Of a DNA stretch of 64,000 nucleotides, positions 24,407-36,404 are shown piece after piece. Positions within the stretch are counted from its first letter, which is position 1, and each line of letters begins with the position of its first letter. Origin of the DNA: Ctenosaura bakeri. Lineage: Eukaryota; Chordata; Lepidosauria; Squamata; Iguanidae. The translations under genes and the position numbers were made by a program. The stretch covers positions 434,001-498,000 of the forward strand of contig CAOLHI010000073.1 of assembly GCA_948474755.1 (NCBI GenBank), in the 5' to 3' direction. Below the pieces are notes generated by a model, which was given only the letters and a program-made list of their open reading frames with translations, was not told where the DNA came from and searched no databases.

Positions 24407-24529
24407 TAAGAAAAGCAGTTTAGAACAGCAGCTGAAAGGGAGCAGCATTAATACAGTAAGCAAAGAAAAAATGCACAGGGTGAGGCTTTCTTGAACAGCC
24501 ATGTTTTAACCAAATGTCGACAAAGTTGT

Positions 24530-24612
24530 AGGGTCAGTATTTGACAGTTCTCACCTGAAACAGCATTTCCTTAACTATGATCAGCTCTCCACCTCCCCAT
24601 ATCCAAAATCAG
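24530..24612 (-). repeat. Short dispersed repeat shared with 26870-26950
   Basis: About 75 bp here, including CAGCATTTCCTTAACTATGA and TCAGCTCTCCACCTCCCCAT, is the near-perfect reverse complement of 26870-26950. The match stops abruptly on both sides. Family unknown. Confidence 0.6.
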
Positions 24613-24649
24613 AGGGAAGACTACTTCCAGGCCTGAGGCATGACTTCTT

Positions 24650-24890
24650 GTTGTAGCTGTATGCCTTCAAGGCATTTCCAACTTATGGCACCCTAAGATG
24701 AACCCATCTCAAGGTTTTCTTGGCAAGAAGAGTGGGGATGTTTTTGCTTTTCTCTGAGGTTGAGAGAGTGTGACTTGCCCAGGAACACTCATGTTTCCAT
24801 GGCTGAATGAGGATTCAAGCCCTGGTTTCCCAAAGTCATGGTCCAAAGCTCAAACTTCAACACCCCACTGGCTCTGATGACTTCTAGGCA
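24650..24890 (-). mobile_element. tRNA-derived SINE with ACA tail
   Basis: Reverse copy. Landmarks are TGTATGCCTTCAAGGCATTT, GGTTTTCTTGGCAAGAAGAG, TCTCTGAGGTTGAGAGAGTG and GATTCAAGCCCTGGTTTCCC. The head lies at the right end. Confidence 0.85.
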
Positions 24891-25429
24891 GGCTTAAGAG
24901 CTCAAATCTCTCTGTTTTGTTTTAAAAATATTAATTTTCAATGAGATATGAAGAAATGGTCTAACTATGTAACATTTGAAGGACAAACTGCTTAGCAGGG
25001 GTCCACTAAAAACTCTATCGTGGATCCATGTCATTCATGATAGATAGTGACTCCTGCCATTTGTGGAGGACTTTTATTACTGAATATTTAATAGTATGGA
25101 AGATCATTTGTTCCCTCAATATTCTTCAGAAAAGCGCAGACCCCTTGGGCATGCTCATGGCAACTTTCCATCTCTGGCTGCTTAAGGACAGGGTCACAGA
25201 ACTGAGTATTGCAGCCTGAATTTGAAACAACAACAACAACAACAACATAATAAGCTGTTAGTTCCCAAATGTTGTTTTAACTATAACTTCCATGTTCCAG
25301 GAGCATGGTCTTATAGTCTTGGGCTGATGGAATATGGAGGGTGACAATGTGTGGAGGGGATCTGGTTCATCCTTTCCAGGCTCTAAAAGCAGCACTTATT
25401 AGATTATTTTGAGGTGAATAAATGTTAGT
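24891..25429. other. Intergenic with (CAA)n and MITE debris
   Basis: A short (CAA)n run lies at about 25228-25247. The segment 25270-25370 (AACTTCCATGTTCCAGGAGC, GGGCTGATGGAATATGGAGG) looks like hAT MITE debris. No exon. Confidence 0.4.
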
Positions 25430-25620
25430 ATGATATGTGTAGTGATTTGGGTGTTGGACTACGACCCTGGAAACCAGGCTTCAGTTCCCCACTTTGCCAT
25501 GGAAACCCACTGGGTGACCTTGGGTGCATCACACACTCTTAGGCCCCAGAAAACTGCATGGTAGGGTCACCTTAGGGTTGCCGTAATGAGTCGAAGACAC
25601 TCAACGGCAGCAACACATGT
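25430..25620 (+). mobile_element. tRNA-derived SINE with ACA tail
   Basis: Plus-strand copy. It has GTGTTGGACTACGACCCTGG, CCATGGAAACCCACTGGGTG, GTAGGGTCACCTTAGGGTTG, and a degenerate tail GGCAGCAACACA. Confidence 0.83.
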
Positions 25621-25902
25621 ATACAGCTGTTACACATTAATTGCACACAGTTAAAACATCTTCTTGCAACAGTATCTGTTGTAGATGAAATTGTATTTTC
25701 CCAGCAGTGGATTGTATTATGCCTGGGGAAATGTGTCCGAAACTGAGATAGCTTCCATTGTACCACTGTGGTGTGGGCAATGCTACCCTGGCTTTATTTT
25801 GAAGACCAAAGGCTCAGCAATGCATTGCCATATTTCATTAAGCGCTCATTTTAATTTCCTCAACACTACCCCTGCCTCTACTATCTGTGGATCATATTAC
25901 AT

Positions 25903-26255
25903 TTTATTGTTGTTGTTCTGTGCCTTCAAGTCAACTCTGACTTACGACAGCTCTAAGGTGACACTATCGTGGGGTTTCCTTGGCAAGATTTAGGCCATTT
26001 CCACACTAGAGTGTTATAGTGCTATTATTCCACTTTCAACATCCAATGGAATCCTTGAGTTTGCAGTTTAGGGAGGGGCATTTAGAATTCTCAGCCAGAG
26101 AGCTCTTTGGCTTCAGTAAACTGCAAACCCCAGGATTCTATTGGATGTTGAAAATGAAATAATAGCACTATAACACTCTAGTGCAGAAATGGCCTTATTC
26201 CGAGGGGGTTTGCCACTGCCTTCCTCTGAGGCTATAACATCATGCTGGCTTTTAT
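25903..26255 (-). mobile_element. tRNA-derived SINE with ACA tail, interrupted
   Basis: Tail and body (TTGTTGTTGTTCTGTGCCTT, TGGGGTTTCCTTGGCAAGAT) run up to 25992. The body resumes after the insertion with GAGGGGGTTTGCCACTGCCT and TTCCTCTGAGG. The SINE is then cut short, with CATGCTGGCTTT as a remnant of the head. A family A MITE occupies the gap. Confidence 0.82.
25993..26194. mobile_element. Family A palindromic MITE (202 bp), TTA target duplication
   Basis: Starts GGCCATTTCCACACTAGAGT and ends CTAGTGCAGAAATGGCC. It is flanked by TTA at 25990-25992 and 26195-26197, and its insertion in a SINE body fixes the ends. The arms carry GCTATTATTCCACTTTCAAC and its complement, and the centre has a palindromic CAGAGAGCTCTTTGG. 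Nearly the whole element can fold on itself. Confidence 0.85.
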
Positions 26256-26448
26256 ATTATGCTCTTATATTATTAGCCGTCTTTGAGGTAGAGGTGGACT
26301 GACATTACATATCACAGATGCTAATTATGGGAAATTTGCAAATTATTGTGAGCTGAACTGAGGCAGACATAGCAGGCTGCAAGCAGGCCCCCTCCCTCAG
26401 TTCTGGAGTGCCTCCTTCCCCTTCCTCAAACTGAAACAATCCAAAAAA

Positions 26449-26475
26449 CTACCCACCCACCCACCCACCCACCCA
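26449..26475. repeat. (ACCC)n microsatellite
   Basis: Six or more tandem ACCC units followed by an A-run. Confidence 0.85.
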
Positions 26476-26554
26476 AAAAAACCCTTGCTTTAGGGAAAGG
26501 GGAATAAGTGGTTGCCTCCTCTCGTTAAAGTTTGCCAGTCATGGGGATGCCCGA

Positions 26555-26782
26555 GAACTTTTCGCACCACACAGTTGTAGCACTATTATTCCACTTTAAC
26601 TGGCATGGCAATGTCCAATGGAACCCTGGGATTTGTTGTTTGAGGGGGAAGGCTTTTATAGTTCTCAGATAGAGAGCTTGTCTGGTGCCTCTAACCAACC
26701 TGCAGGCTGCAAATTCCATGGGATGCAGTTACAGCAGTTAAAGTGGAATCATAGTACTATAACTGTATAGTGTGAAAGGACC
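26555..26782. mobile_element. Family A-like palindromic MITE, divergent
   Basis: Starts GAACTTTTCGCACCACACAG and ends TAGTGTGAAAGGACC. The arms contain TAGCACTATTATTCCACTTT and a complement near 26740-26760. The interior differs from the other A copies (CTGGCATGGCAATGTCCAAT). The flanks do not give a clean 3-bp duplication. Confidence 0.6.
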
Positions 26783-26869
26783 TCAAGTGAGAGGGAAAGA
26801 AACTTTATGGAAGGAGGTAACCTTCTTGACAGGACCTTCTTGAAAGCACCTTCTTGACAGTACCAAAAT

Positions 26870-26950
26870 GATTTTGGATATGGGGAGGTGGAGAGCTGAT
26901 CATAGTTAAGGAAATGCTGTTGCAGGTGAGAACAGTCAACTGTACCAAAA
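26870..26950 (+). repeat. Short dispersed repeat shared with 24530-24612
   Basis: Contains GATATGGGGAGGTGGAGAGC and GATCATAGTTAAGGAAATGC, the inverted counterpart of the segment 2.3 kb to the left. Confidence 0.6.
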
Positions 26951-28889
26951 TGAAGTTCTAGTCCCCATCAGGGATCCTGGACACTCTAGTGGAAACAAAG
27001 ATCTACATGCTGATGAGGGTACCTTTGCTTCACCCCCTATTTTTCTATGACCCAGGTCTGAGGAACATGTGGTGCTCCTGACAATATTGGACTGTAACTC
27101 CTATCTGCCCCAACTAGTTCAGCCAACGGTGAGGGTTTATGGGAGACACCTGTTTGCACCAGCATCTGGCCACACATTGCTACTCATTCCCCAAGGTATA
27201 CTATTTTGGACAGAGGATTGGGAAGAGGTGGTGGATTTGCAGGAAGTGTTAAGATCTCTATGGATCCTTTAGCATGTTCAGTTAGAACACTTGAAAAGCC
27301 TACAGGTCTTTCAAAAGAGAGGATGAAGTCATCCTCTCCTCAGATGTATGGACTTTTGTATAAAGCAAAGGTGGGCCTAATTTTCTGTGCCTTGTCCCTC
27401 CCAAACAGGCTACAGAATCACACTCCAGGCAGTCATTTGATTCCTGGCTTTGGCTACAGATCAGTGATTTTTAGAAGTATTCAGGGATATAATGAGCTTG
27501 GGGGTAATGTGAGGCAAATGTAGTTTGGGGCAATTTTGAACCATTTGCACAGTGCAGGGAACACTATGCTTTGAGCAGTTTCAAGTGATTTGAGGACAAT
27601 TTTTGCTTGACTTTTTTTTTTTTAAAATTAACGGTCAGGGTGCTGCAGAAAAGGGATTGGGGGATGCAAGTAGCTCACAAGCCACACTTTCCCCACTCCA
27701 GTACAAAGATTCAAATGCTTCTGAGATATGTGGCTTATTGTATGGTTAAACATTTCATTAGTTAGATGGGATTTCTTGAGATATTTTTTTCTTGCTGTCT
27801 GCTTAACTATCCTTTCAAGCTAGCCACAAAACCTTTCAGAATTTGATCAATGTTGACACTGCTTGTGCAATCACTCTTTGTGGACACAATTCACTACAAA
27901 CTCCTCCAGTGAATGGTTTTAATAATAGTCGTAGTAATAGCAACAATAACAACAATATGGAGACTTACACAAACAGACGGATGTTTCTAATGACCCTGTA
28001 ATCCAGTAACAGAGCTTGGTGATCTCTTCCTCTCCAGGTGTTGTGGGACTGCAACACTCATCAGCTCAACAAGACTGTCTAAAAGGGAAGCATATAGCAG
28101 TTACAGGTCTATAACATTTGGATGGACAGAAGTTCCTCATCCCTGCCCTACAACAAGGTGCATTTGCACCAGCATGTCAGATTTAACAAAAAAAAAAAAA
28201 AAAGTGCTGTAGTGTGCGCTTTTCTTTATTTTGATTGATACTCAAATTCTTGGAATTATAATAACCTCATCATTATAATTAGGGCTGGGTGTTTTACTTG
28301 ACAAGGCTGCTGACCTGGAAGAAAGGCAAGTAACTATGTCAAGGAAACGTGGTCTTTGGGTGACATTAGAAACATAAAGGATATTGGCTTATAAATCTCC
28401 CTAGTTGATGTGTCAGAGGGAGTGATTTTCTTGTTGGATGCATTAGTTTATTAGACCCATAAATTCTTGGTGCTGACTTGTTATGAGAAATTGCACCAGT
28501 GGGTAGAAAAGTAATTGGCAAAAATGTCCAAAGATTGGTGCTTAACACCGGATGAAATACTGGATAAACAAATGAGAAAGGGTGACCCATTGGGCCAGAA
28601 CCTGTCTCAGGTCAAATGTTTTAAAAGAGGATAGGTTTATTCATGCAACAAGTTCAGATATCACTCTTAAGTCCCCTCCAGAGGGTTTCCTGTACATGTT
28701 TGTCCAACACATAGAGGGAAAACAGGTCTGCTTCTGCTGATCCCTTGCCCAGTCTCCCCCAAAAGTCAACTCTAACATTCATGCATCAAGACTGAATTCT
28801 TTGGTGAGTTCCAAATAGATTGTTTTCCCCAGCAAAAAAGGAGTCTATTACTGTGGTCAGATGAACCCCAGTGTATACACAACTATTCA
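26951..28889. other. Intergenic with poly(T)/poly(A) runs
   Basis: A T-run lies near 27611-27624 and an A-run near 28188-28203. hAT-like debris lies near 28030-28150. No exon-like ORF. Confidence 0.4.
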
Positions 28890-29095
28890 CTGGGGTTGTT
28901 GTTGTCATTGTGTGTCTTCAAGCCATTTCCAACTTATGGTGATGCTAAGGTGAACCTATGATGGGTTTTTGGGGGGTTGAGAGTATGTGACATCCCAAGG
29001 TCACCCAGTGAGTTTCCACGGCCAAGCAGGGAAGCAAACGCTGTTCTCCAGGGTGATAGTCTAACATTCAAACCCCTACACTACTCTGGCTGGTA
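28890..29095 (-). mobile_element. tRNA-derived SINE with ACA tail
   Basis: Reverse copy: GGGGTTGTTGTTGTCATTGT, CAAGCCATTTCCAACTTATG, CCCAAGGTCACCCAGTGAGT, and the head CATTCAAACCCCTACACTAC. A deletion of the TTGGCAAG...CCTCTGAGG part shortens it. Confidence 0.83.
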
Positions 29096-32000
29096 CAAAA
29101 AGAGTACAAAGAGAGTACAAAAAGAGAGTAACAGCCCAATGAGGACTGAGTTTTCAGTGTCTTTCAGGGGCCATTAAACATTGTATAGAAGACAAAGAGA
29201 GCACTCCCCCCCCCCAAAAAAAACTGAGTTCATTGAAGACTAGTGTATTCAGTGTCTCCCATGAACCACAGGATGTTGAAGAGACATTTGAGAAAAAGAA
29301 AATGAAAAACTGAGAGTTAGATGTTCAGTTGCTTTACCTCTATGGGAGAGGCCTGGATAGCAGGGATCTGCAACAGGAGCACTTCCACCACAGTTTGAGG
29401 ATACACTGTGATTTTTTTATGTAGTTCTACTTGTACTATTACAACAATAAAGCCTTTCTCCATTTGGACAGAAACAATTCAGAAAATCGGGTCATGCATG
29501 TCTGGAGAACCTATGGCCCTCCAAATCTTGTTGATCTCTAGTTCTTATCAGCCAACCTAGCCAATGGTTAGGATGGAGAAGGAGGTTGTTCATTAATATC
29601 CAAAGGGCAGAAGATTCTTCACCCTTGAGACAGGTGTTTAGAAAAAGCTGATATGTCCACGAAATTTGTTGGAGCAAGGTGTAATAAGCTACATTGGAGC
29701 TGTCCTTGGTCTTGTAAATTTTGCCCCTGCTCCATCTTTTTCCTGATCTTTGACATCTGACATGCACAGAATTAACTCCATTGGGTAAACTATCCTTCCT
29801 GTCTTTCCTGGCCATTTGTCAGCTTTGCTCAGTCCAACCCTCTTCTAACATGGGATTCAACCCACAAGGACTAGACACCTTTTAAGATGCCCATTGTGAT
29901 GTCTGAAAGTTCCTTTTCAAAAGAGAAACATGCTTTTTTTTCCTCTTTCAAAAATGCATGCATTTTAATTTATTAAAATCATTCCATTAACTAAATGAGG
30001 TTTTCTTTAATTGGGGGACAACTCTAGTGAGAACTATTTTATATGATTTTATATCATGAAAGATGGAAGTATGTGAAAGGTGTGAAAAACAGTGCAACCA
30101 GAAAGAATGAGAATTCAAGAAAGCTTTTTTCCCTCCTATTTACATATAATAATCTGTTTGTGGGGAACTGCAGACCACTCCAGATGATAGAATTTCAGAT
30201 CTCTCAAGGATCTACAGCAGATTTTCCCAATCTTGGTTTCCCAGATGTTGTTGGACTATAGCTTCCAAAATCTCTGACCATTGGACATGCTGGTTAGGGC
30301 TTTGGGGATCTGAAATCCTTAAGTGTGTTGACTCAATATTCAGAAAAGGGATCCCCACCCCACTATTGCTGCTTTGCTCACATGAAAAGTGAAGCATCTG
30401 AAGAACAGAGACTTTTGATACCCAACCCCAAAATAACAAGTCCAGACACATGACATTTCAGGTTAACTAAGTACTACTTTTATTAAACTTATTAATTATT
30501 TAATTTTATGGGCCTGGAGGAAGCAGCAAGGAGAAGAAATCCAGCTGAGGTCAGGTGACATGCCATTGTCTACTCTCTCAACCGTCCCTTGGGCAAGCTG
30601 CCTGAGCCCCTAACACAATCCAGTTATTTATGTTGCTCCCTGGCAGGTCTAGAGGGGAAGGTAAACCCAGGAAAAACTCCAGCCAGAGTCCCAGGACCCT
30701 GCAGGCAAGAGTCTAAATCCCAGATCAGCATCAAGGGCAACCTCTTTCACCACCCCCTGGGTCACGAGACTTTAAAGAGGAAGATTCAGAGTCCTACCCT
30801 ATGCCCTAAGTGGGAGCCCAAGGTGTCCACCAGAGCTGATATTTTTCCCCTTACCTGCCAGGTGAGTACCTATTTAACGACCCCCCCTCAGCCAATTTCC
30901 CAGTTCCATTTGAAGCAGGGTGGTGTAGGTGAAACCCCCCTCACAAACTGGGGGGGGGGTTCCAGAAGCCACCCGATAACGCACAGTGCACTGAGGGTGG
31001 GGTGGGGGAATGGGTCACTCAGCATAGTTCAAAAAGACCAAATGCAAGGTGAGGGTGTTTAAATAGGCCATCGCCCTGCCCCATCATGTGGTGTGTCAAT
31101 TGCGCACTGCACCAGCCACAGATTCTAGTGACCTCTTCTAGGGAGGGCATCAAAACCTTACCCTTCCACACAGTGACAGGGCCATGTGTTTCCAGGTAAG
31201 TCTTCTGTCTGAGGAGCCCACCAGGTGAGCCAAAATATAGAGAAACCAAGGCTCTGGCTCTTGTGGAGATCTTCCTCTTCAGACCCATTACTTTGCATGT
31301 ATGCAAAGCAACAGTGGAGGCAACAGTTCTAACATGCTCCTCTCCTCACATGTTGAGTAAGCAGGAGGAGAGGGAGAGAAAGATGCTTGAAAGGAAATGA
31401 GAAAAAAAAAAAAGAGTACCTCTCTCCCTGACACCACTCCTGTCAAAACAGCTATCAGAGCAACAGCAGCTAGTAATTGGGTGTGTAAATGGGTTGGGAG
31501 TGGGTGAGCACTTTTTAAAATCTTTTAAATCAGTATTAAAATCTGAGTCAGAGAAGAACTCAGGCAGTGGGGACATTATTTGCTTTTTCCTGAGGCTGAA
31601 CACAAACACAAACCAAAGAGGTCTCAGATCTGAGGGAATTCTTGTGAGGCTCTGGATAGAGAATCTACAGCAGTGATAATTAAATATTGACAAACTGCCT
31701 TTCTGGACCAGATCTACCCAAGCACTTGGTCTCTGAAACCGTCTCCTCAATGCATAGTCTAGACAGAAATGACTTTGCTAAAACTGAAGACATTCATTGC
31801 ACGTATTGGCAAACTACTCCTTGAAGAACAGGAGGAGGCAACCTGGTGGCCTCCAAACATTTTGGATTTCAGCTTCCGTAATCTTTGACCAACAGCCAGG
31901 CTTAGGAGTATAGTAATCCTAAGCACCTAGAGGGCACCAGCTCTTATCTCTGTAGAAGAGGACCCCCCAGTTAGGGAAGTGCAACAGGCCAGGGGAGGAA

Positions 32001-34578
32001 ATGTGGTTCCTTGTTCTCTCTCCACTATCTCCAACAGGCTTCTACTTATCTATGAAAACAATCTTTTGCTGACCTCTTTCCTATGAACCTCTGCAGCCCT
32101 AAACTCTCCCTGAAAAAGACATGGGACGGTGAAGAAGCAGATACTCCTTCCCAAGGGGAATCCCATTAAGAGGAAGTATCTTTTCCTTTTTCTCTCTATT
32201 TTGTGTGCTCCTCCACTGCCATCTCCCCCAGGCCTTCACTCACTTAAATATTCATCAAAAATTACAGATCTTTTTTTAGTTAGCAGCCAGTGGTATCCAC
32301 AAAAAGATTGTGATATGCTCCCATTCTCCCATTCTCCCTAGCTCCCATGGAATGCTCCCATTCTCCCTAGCATTTTGCCAGTCCTGACCATTGGGTCTTC
32401 TGTCAGTCAGTCTAGGAGAAGCCATTCAATCTCTCACCATTTTTCATCCCTCCCCATACAACAGTAATCTACACTTTTGTAGTCATTGAGCATGCCTTTT
32501 CCTTACTGGCCTTTCTCCTACAGATTTTGTTTTTAATGTACTCTGCCTATCTGCTGAGACTTCCCACTGGAGCTTTGTTGGTGCCATTTGGCCCAGAGAT
32601 GCAACAACACTCAAACTTGAACATAAAGAGAGGACATAAAGGACATAAACTTGAACATAAAGAGAGGATGTTTGGTAGGTTATCTGGTGGTGGTTGGGAA
32701 AAAAGAGCAGCTTGGGCTCTCTGGGATTGCTAAAAATGCTGTTGATTTCCCAAAACACTGTGGAAGCATTTCTCTCAAATAGTGTTCCTTTTCAGGCATT
32801 CTACCTCTTACTGATCAATAAGCTGAATTACGTCGACAAACCTCAAGCAAAATCAAAAGTGGCCTTATACAAAATATGGCCAGTTGTTTCAAGTAGAATC
32901 TGATGCCTTTCTCTAATCACATGGCTGGTGACTGGGAATGGGGAAATCTTTCACTTTTCTCCTGCATTTGAATTTTTTTTAAAGCTCAAGTTCTCTCCAT
33001 CCCAAATATGAAAAAAAAGTTGATAAATTCTTTGGAAATAAACTGAAATTAAATTCTCTCCCACACTTCCAGCTATTCCCAGCATACTGAATATAATATT
33101 GCACCTACGTCCTGTATAGTTGTTATAGCTGTTATGAGGAGTCCTTCCTGCTCAAACCACAGTACATGGATTCATCAATAGTAGAATGGAATCACTATAC
33201 AGCCCTGCTGGCTGGTGGCTTCCATGCCAGTGGAGCCATCAGTGGGCTCCATATTTTAGTCTGAATGTTAAACAAACTATTAAAAGTGCTGAATCCTATC
33301 ATCTATCAGCTGCTGCTGGAAGACTGGGATTCAAATTTATTTTTTTCAGCATTAAACTTTCAGAACCCAGGCATGTCATGTTCATTTTATACCATATTTG
33401 AATATTTTTTAAAAATCTAAAATTCTCTCCATCCTAAATATAGAGAATATTTTGCACATTTTGGTCAAACCTTAACAAATTGGGGAAAAAAACAACAACT
33501 CCCTCCATCTTTATTAAGGGCTCAGTTTTGGAGCAACTGTTTTCTCAGCACAGTATTACAATACTTGCACTGGAAAGAAAAACAGTTGAGCCTCATCTTG
33601 GACAGAGGGAAAGAAGACTCTCCTAACAGTTGTTCTCTGTATTTATGGCAAACAATATCCATTTCTATTTGATAGTTTCCTGGGAAAACAAGGAGAGGAG
33701 CACATCCCAACTGCCTGGCATCAGTCAAGAAGCCATCTGGGAGACATGTGCCATCAGAAGAGCAGAACCTGAACATGAATTAATCAAAGAGAGTAAGAAA
33801 AGAAGGCTGAATGGCATAAAATGTCTTTTGTGATCTTTGATACAGCTATTTTCTTCTCAGGAAACCTTGACACAATGCACCTCAGTTTCATCATAAAATG
33901 ACAGAGATGATGCCAAGAAGAGTGTGGAACTGTGGGTCTGAACATTAAAAATTCTCACAACTGAACAGAGTCACATAGGTGGAAAGGAGCAAAAATTTGG
34001 TTTTATATGAAAGATGAGATATTAAACTGAGTGGCAGGAAAGTCAATGGTTCAAAAGTTTGGCATCTTACAGAGGCGAAGTGTTGGTGGTTTTTCTCCTT
34101 TGCAAACATGAGGTAAAATGAGAGGAAACTTGGGGGATGAAGGAAGGGAGAGGGCATGTGTAAAGGAGACAAACTACAAGTAGGTCTCTGAGATTGCAGC
34201 CCTTTCAAGAAGAACCCAGAACAGTGGGAACTGCAAAACTAGGGCTGGAAATGCCCAAAGAGCCTCTGTTTAGGGTGCCTCAAATCCAAAGATAGTTAGT
34301 TCAGCAGCCCATTCATGTCATTTCATAGAATGTACAGAGGAACACATATCAAAAGAAACTATACACATAAAGTTGGTACAAAGATACACCAGAAAGAGGT
34401 TTACTATAAAAGCTATTCTTTTTAAGGTCATTTACCACTTTACTTAGAGCAGAGATTGCAAAGTTAATGGAAAATGTGTACATGTTTTGTTAACCATCAA
34501 CGAGCTTGAAAATCAAACAAAATTTGCATGAACATTAGATAGGAGGAGGTTTTTTTTTTTAAAAAAAAAAAATTAATC
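29096..34578. other. Intergenic, scattered decayed hAT-type fragments
   Basis: Segments at about 29495-29590, 30213-30300 and 31830-31935 carry the 'tggact(a)tagcttccaaaatc...gctggttaggg' pattern common in reptile hAT-type MITEs, too decayed to delimit. Short direct repeats occur at 32612-32672 (CTTGAACATAAAGAGAGGA twice) and 32325-32372 (CCCATTCTCCCTAG twice). A 157-residue open frame at 30589-31062 has no recognisable domain. Confidence 0.4.
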
Positions 34579-34581
34579 ATT

Positions 34582-35069
34582 GGCCATTTTCACACGGGGC
34601 TAAAACCCCGCGGTGCGACGACCGGAGACGGAGGTTGTTCACACCACGGGGTGAGCTAGCGCGGTTGGAAAAGGTGAGGCGCCACACCTCCAACTGCTCT
34701 AGCGCAGCCGCAGGGGTGGCACTGCGAGTTTTTTAAAAACCACCTTCCCAGGTGGTTTTTATGAAACTTGCCCACACTAATCCGTAGCAGCTCCTGGTGA
34801 GAATCTGCAGAGACGCGGTAGCGCCTCTCTGCAGATCTGCCCGGGGGCAGACTTCCGGCTGGCGCGCTGCCCTGATTGGCAGAGCACCGCCGGAAGCCGC
34901 TAGCAGCCATTTTGGGCGCCGCCGAACGCTGCCGAAATTTGGCGGCACGTGGAGCAGTGGAACCGCACTCCCCGCAGGGACGGAGCAGGGACGGAGCAAA
35001 ACGCAAGAAGGTAAGCTCCGCCCCTGCATACGCTGCCCCGTTTCAGCCCCCCCACGTGCGAAAAGGACC
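34582..35069 (-). mobile_element. Family D GC-rich MITE (488 bp), ATT target duplication
   Basis: Starts GGCCATTTTCACACGGGGC and ends ACGTGCGAAAAGGACC, flanked by ATT at 34579-34581 and 35070-35072. It is strongly CpG-rich against AT-rich surroundings. Read on the minus strand, the interior shares AATGGC(T/G)GCT, a (G/A)CTTC(C/T)GG segment, CGCCAGCC(G/A)GAAG and CTGCAGAT(C/T)T blocks with 38351-38757. A perfect 11-bp stem (34735-34745 with 34750-34760, loop TCCC) lies inside. Open frames through it are composition artefacts. Confidence 0.72.
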
Positions 35070-35072
35070 ATT

Positions 35073-36404
35073 AACATTGGCAGTAAAAACTAAAAGATTG
35101 ACCAAAAAACAGGCATGTTATCCCTTGGCTGACACATTTGCCCCCAAGCAGCATATTTTCTTTTTGGTACCTTCCAGAGTGTTCTTGTGGGAGTTTGCTT
35201 TCTTCTGTTACTGTTCAGAGGCGTACAGATCCCATACTCTGCTGTCTTGGGATGGCAAAATGTGTACTACAAAAGATCTGGAAAGTGCCAGGTTGGGGAA
35301 GCTTGTTGTAAATGTGGTATCTAACAACCCATTCAATAATGTTTCTCTACTGATTGGCTTAATGTCTTCTCTTCTTAATACACCCACCCATTCCCAATAA
35401 AACAGTGGCCCCCTCCCTTACTGTAATCTGCACACTCACAAAGGCGATGATGCAGGAAGCATCACATTCCACTGTAGTCAATGGATGTGACTCTTGCATC
35501 TTGCTAGGAGACAACTGCCACATGTATGAAGGGCTCACTCTATGTATATACACTGTTCACTGATTGAAAACTTGAAAAGAATTCAGTGAAAAAAATGTTT
35601 CAAAATAACTAGAATATACTACTTGCTACACTAAAATAGGTAATGCTGTTAATAGCATGTTATATTGTTTTTATAATGTAACTTTGTTATGCCTGCACTA
35701 CATTTTTTAAAAAGAAAATCATTACAGGTGACTGTGTAACTTAATTAGGGGTAGACTATTGTAAGGGGGCCAAGGATCTGTCACCCCACCCCTTCTTCAG
35801 ACTGCACTACCCACCAGCACTGTTCCAAAATCCCTCTGTCTTCATCCTACTCCTTCCCATAATGACAACTGGAAGAGATATTGCACCACTTTCTGTCACC
35901 ATTTTGAGAAGGATTCCAAAGAAAATGGAGGTGTCTTGGACACTGGTAGGCTTTCTGTGTGAGGCTGGGCATGTTTTTGCACCTTTTGGGCTTTCCACAC
36001 TGTTCTTGGGTGAAAATATCCAGAATATTGAATCTGCATTTTTTTTCAGGGGCTGGGGTCCTGGGCAGCCATCAGAGGGCTTCAGGAGCCACAAAAGTGG
36101 GTTCCAGGGGCCCCATGCCATTCACTTTTGCTTTAAGTAATTATTTTCCGTTTCTGACTTAAAGGTGAAGAAGTCTTTCAGTCTTGTTTCAAGTGTGAGG
36201 TGTGTCTGCCAGGAAGGAGTTCCACTGGCACGTGGGACTAAGGAGTCCCTGTCCAATACAGGCATATCCTATGAAGAAGATCTTAGAGTGCCATTAGCAA
36301 CCAGATCACAGTGAGAAGCCCCCAAGAAAGGCACAAGCCTTCTGCTGTTGTGCCTGAGAAACTAGTAATGAAAAGATTGCAACTACCTTTGATGTGGGAT
36401 TGCT
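35073..36404. other. Intergenic, nothing firm
   Basis: No exon-like ORF. The part 35745-36130 may be another old MITE (TAGGGGTAGACTATTGTAAG at its left), but no matching right end was found. Confidence 0.4.

Noticed and set aside
30589..31062. 157-codon open frame
   Set aside because: No recognisable domain, no splice-site context, Pro/Gln/Gly-rich. It could belong to an unrecognised repeat, but there is no evidence for a gene.
34876..35400. 174-codon open frame
   Set aside because: Starts inside a GC-rich family D MITE and runs into unrelated AT-rich DNA. No domain is recognisable.
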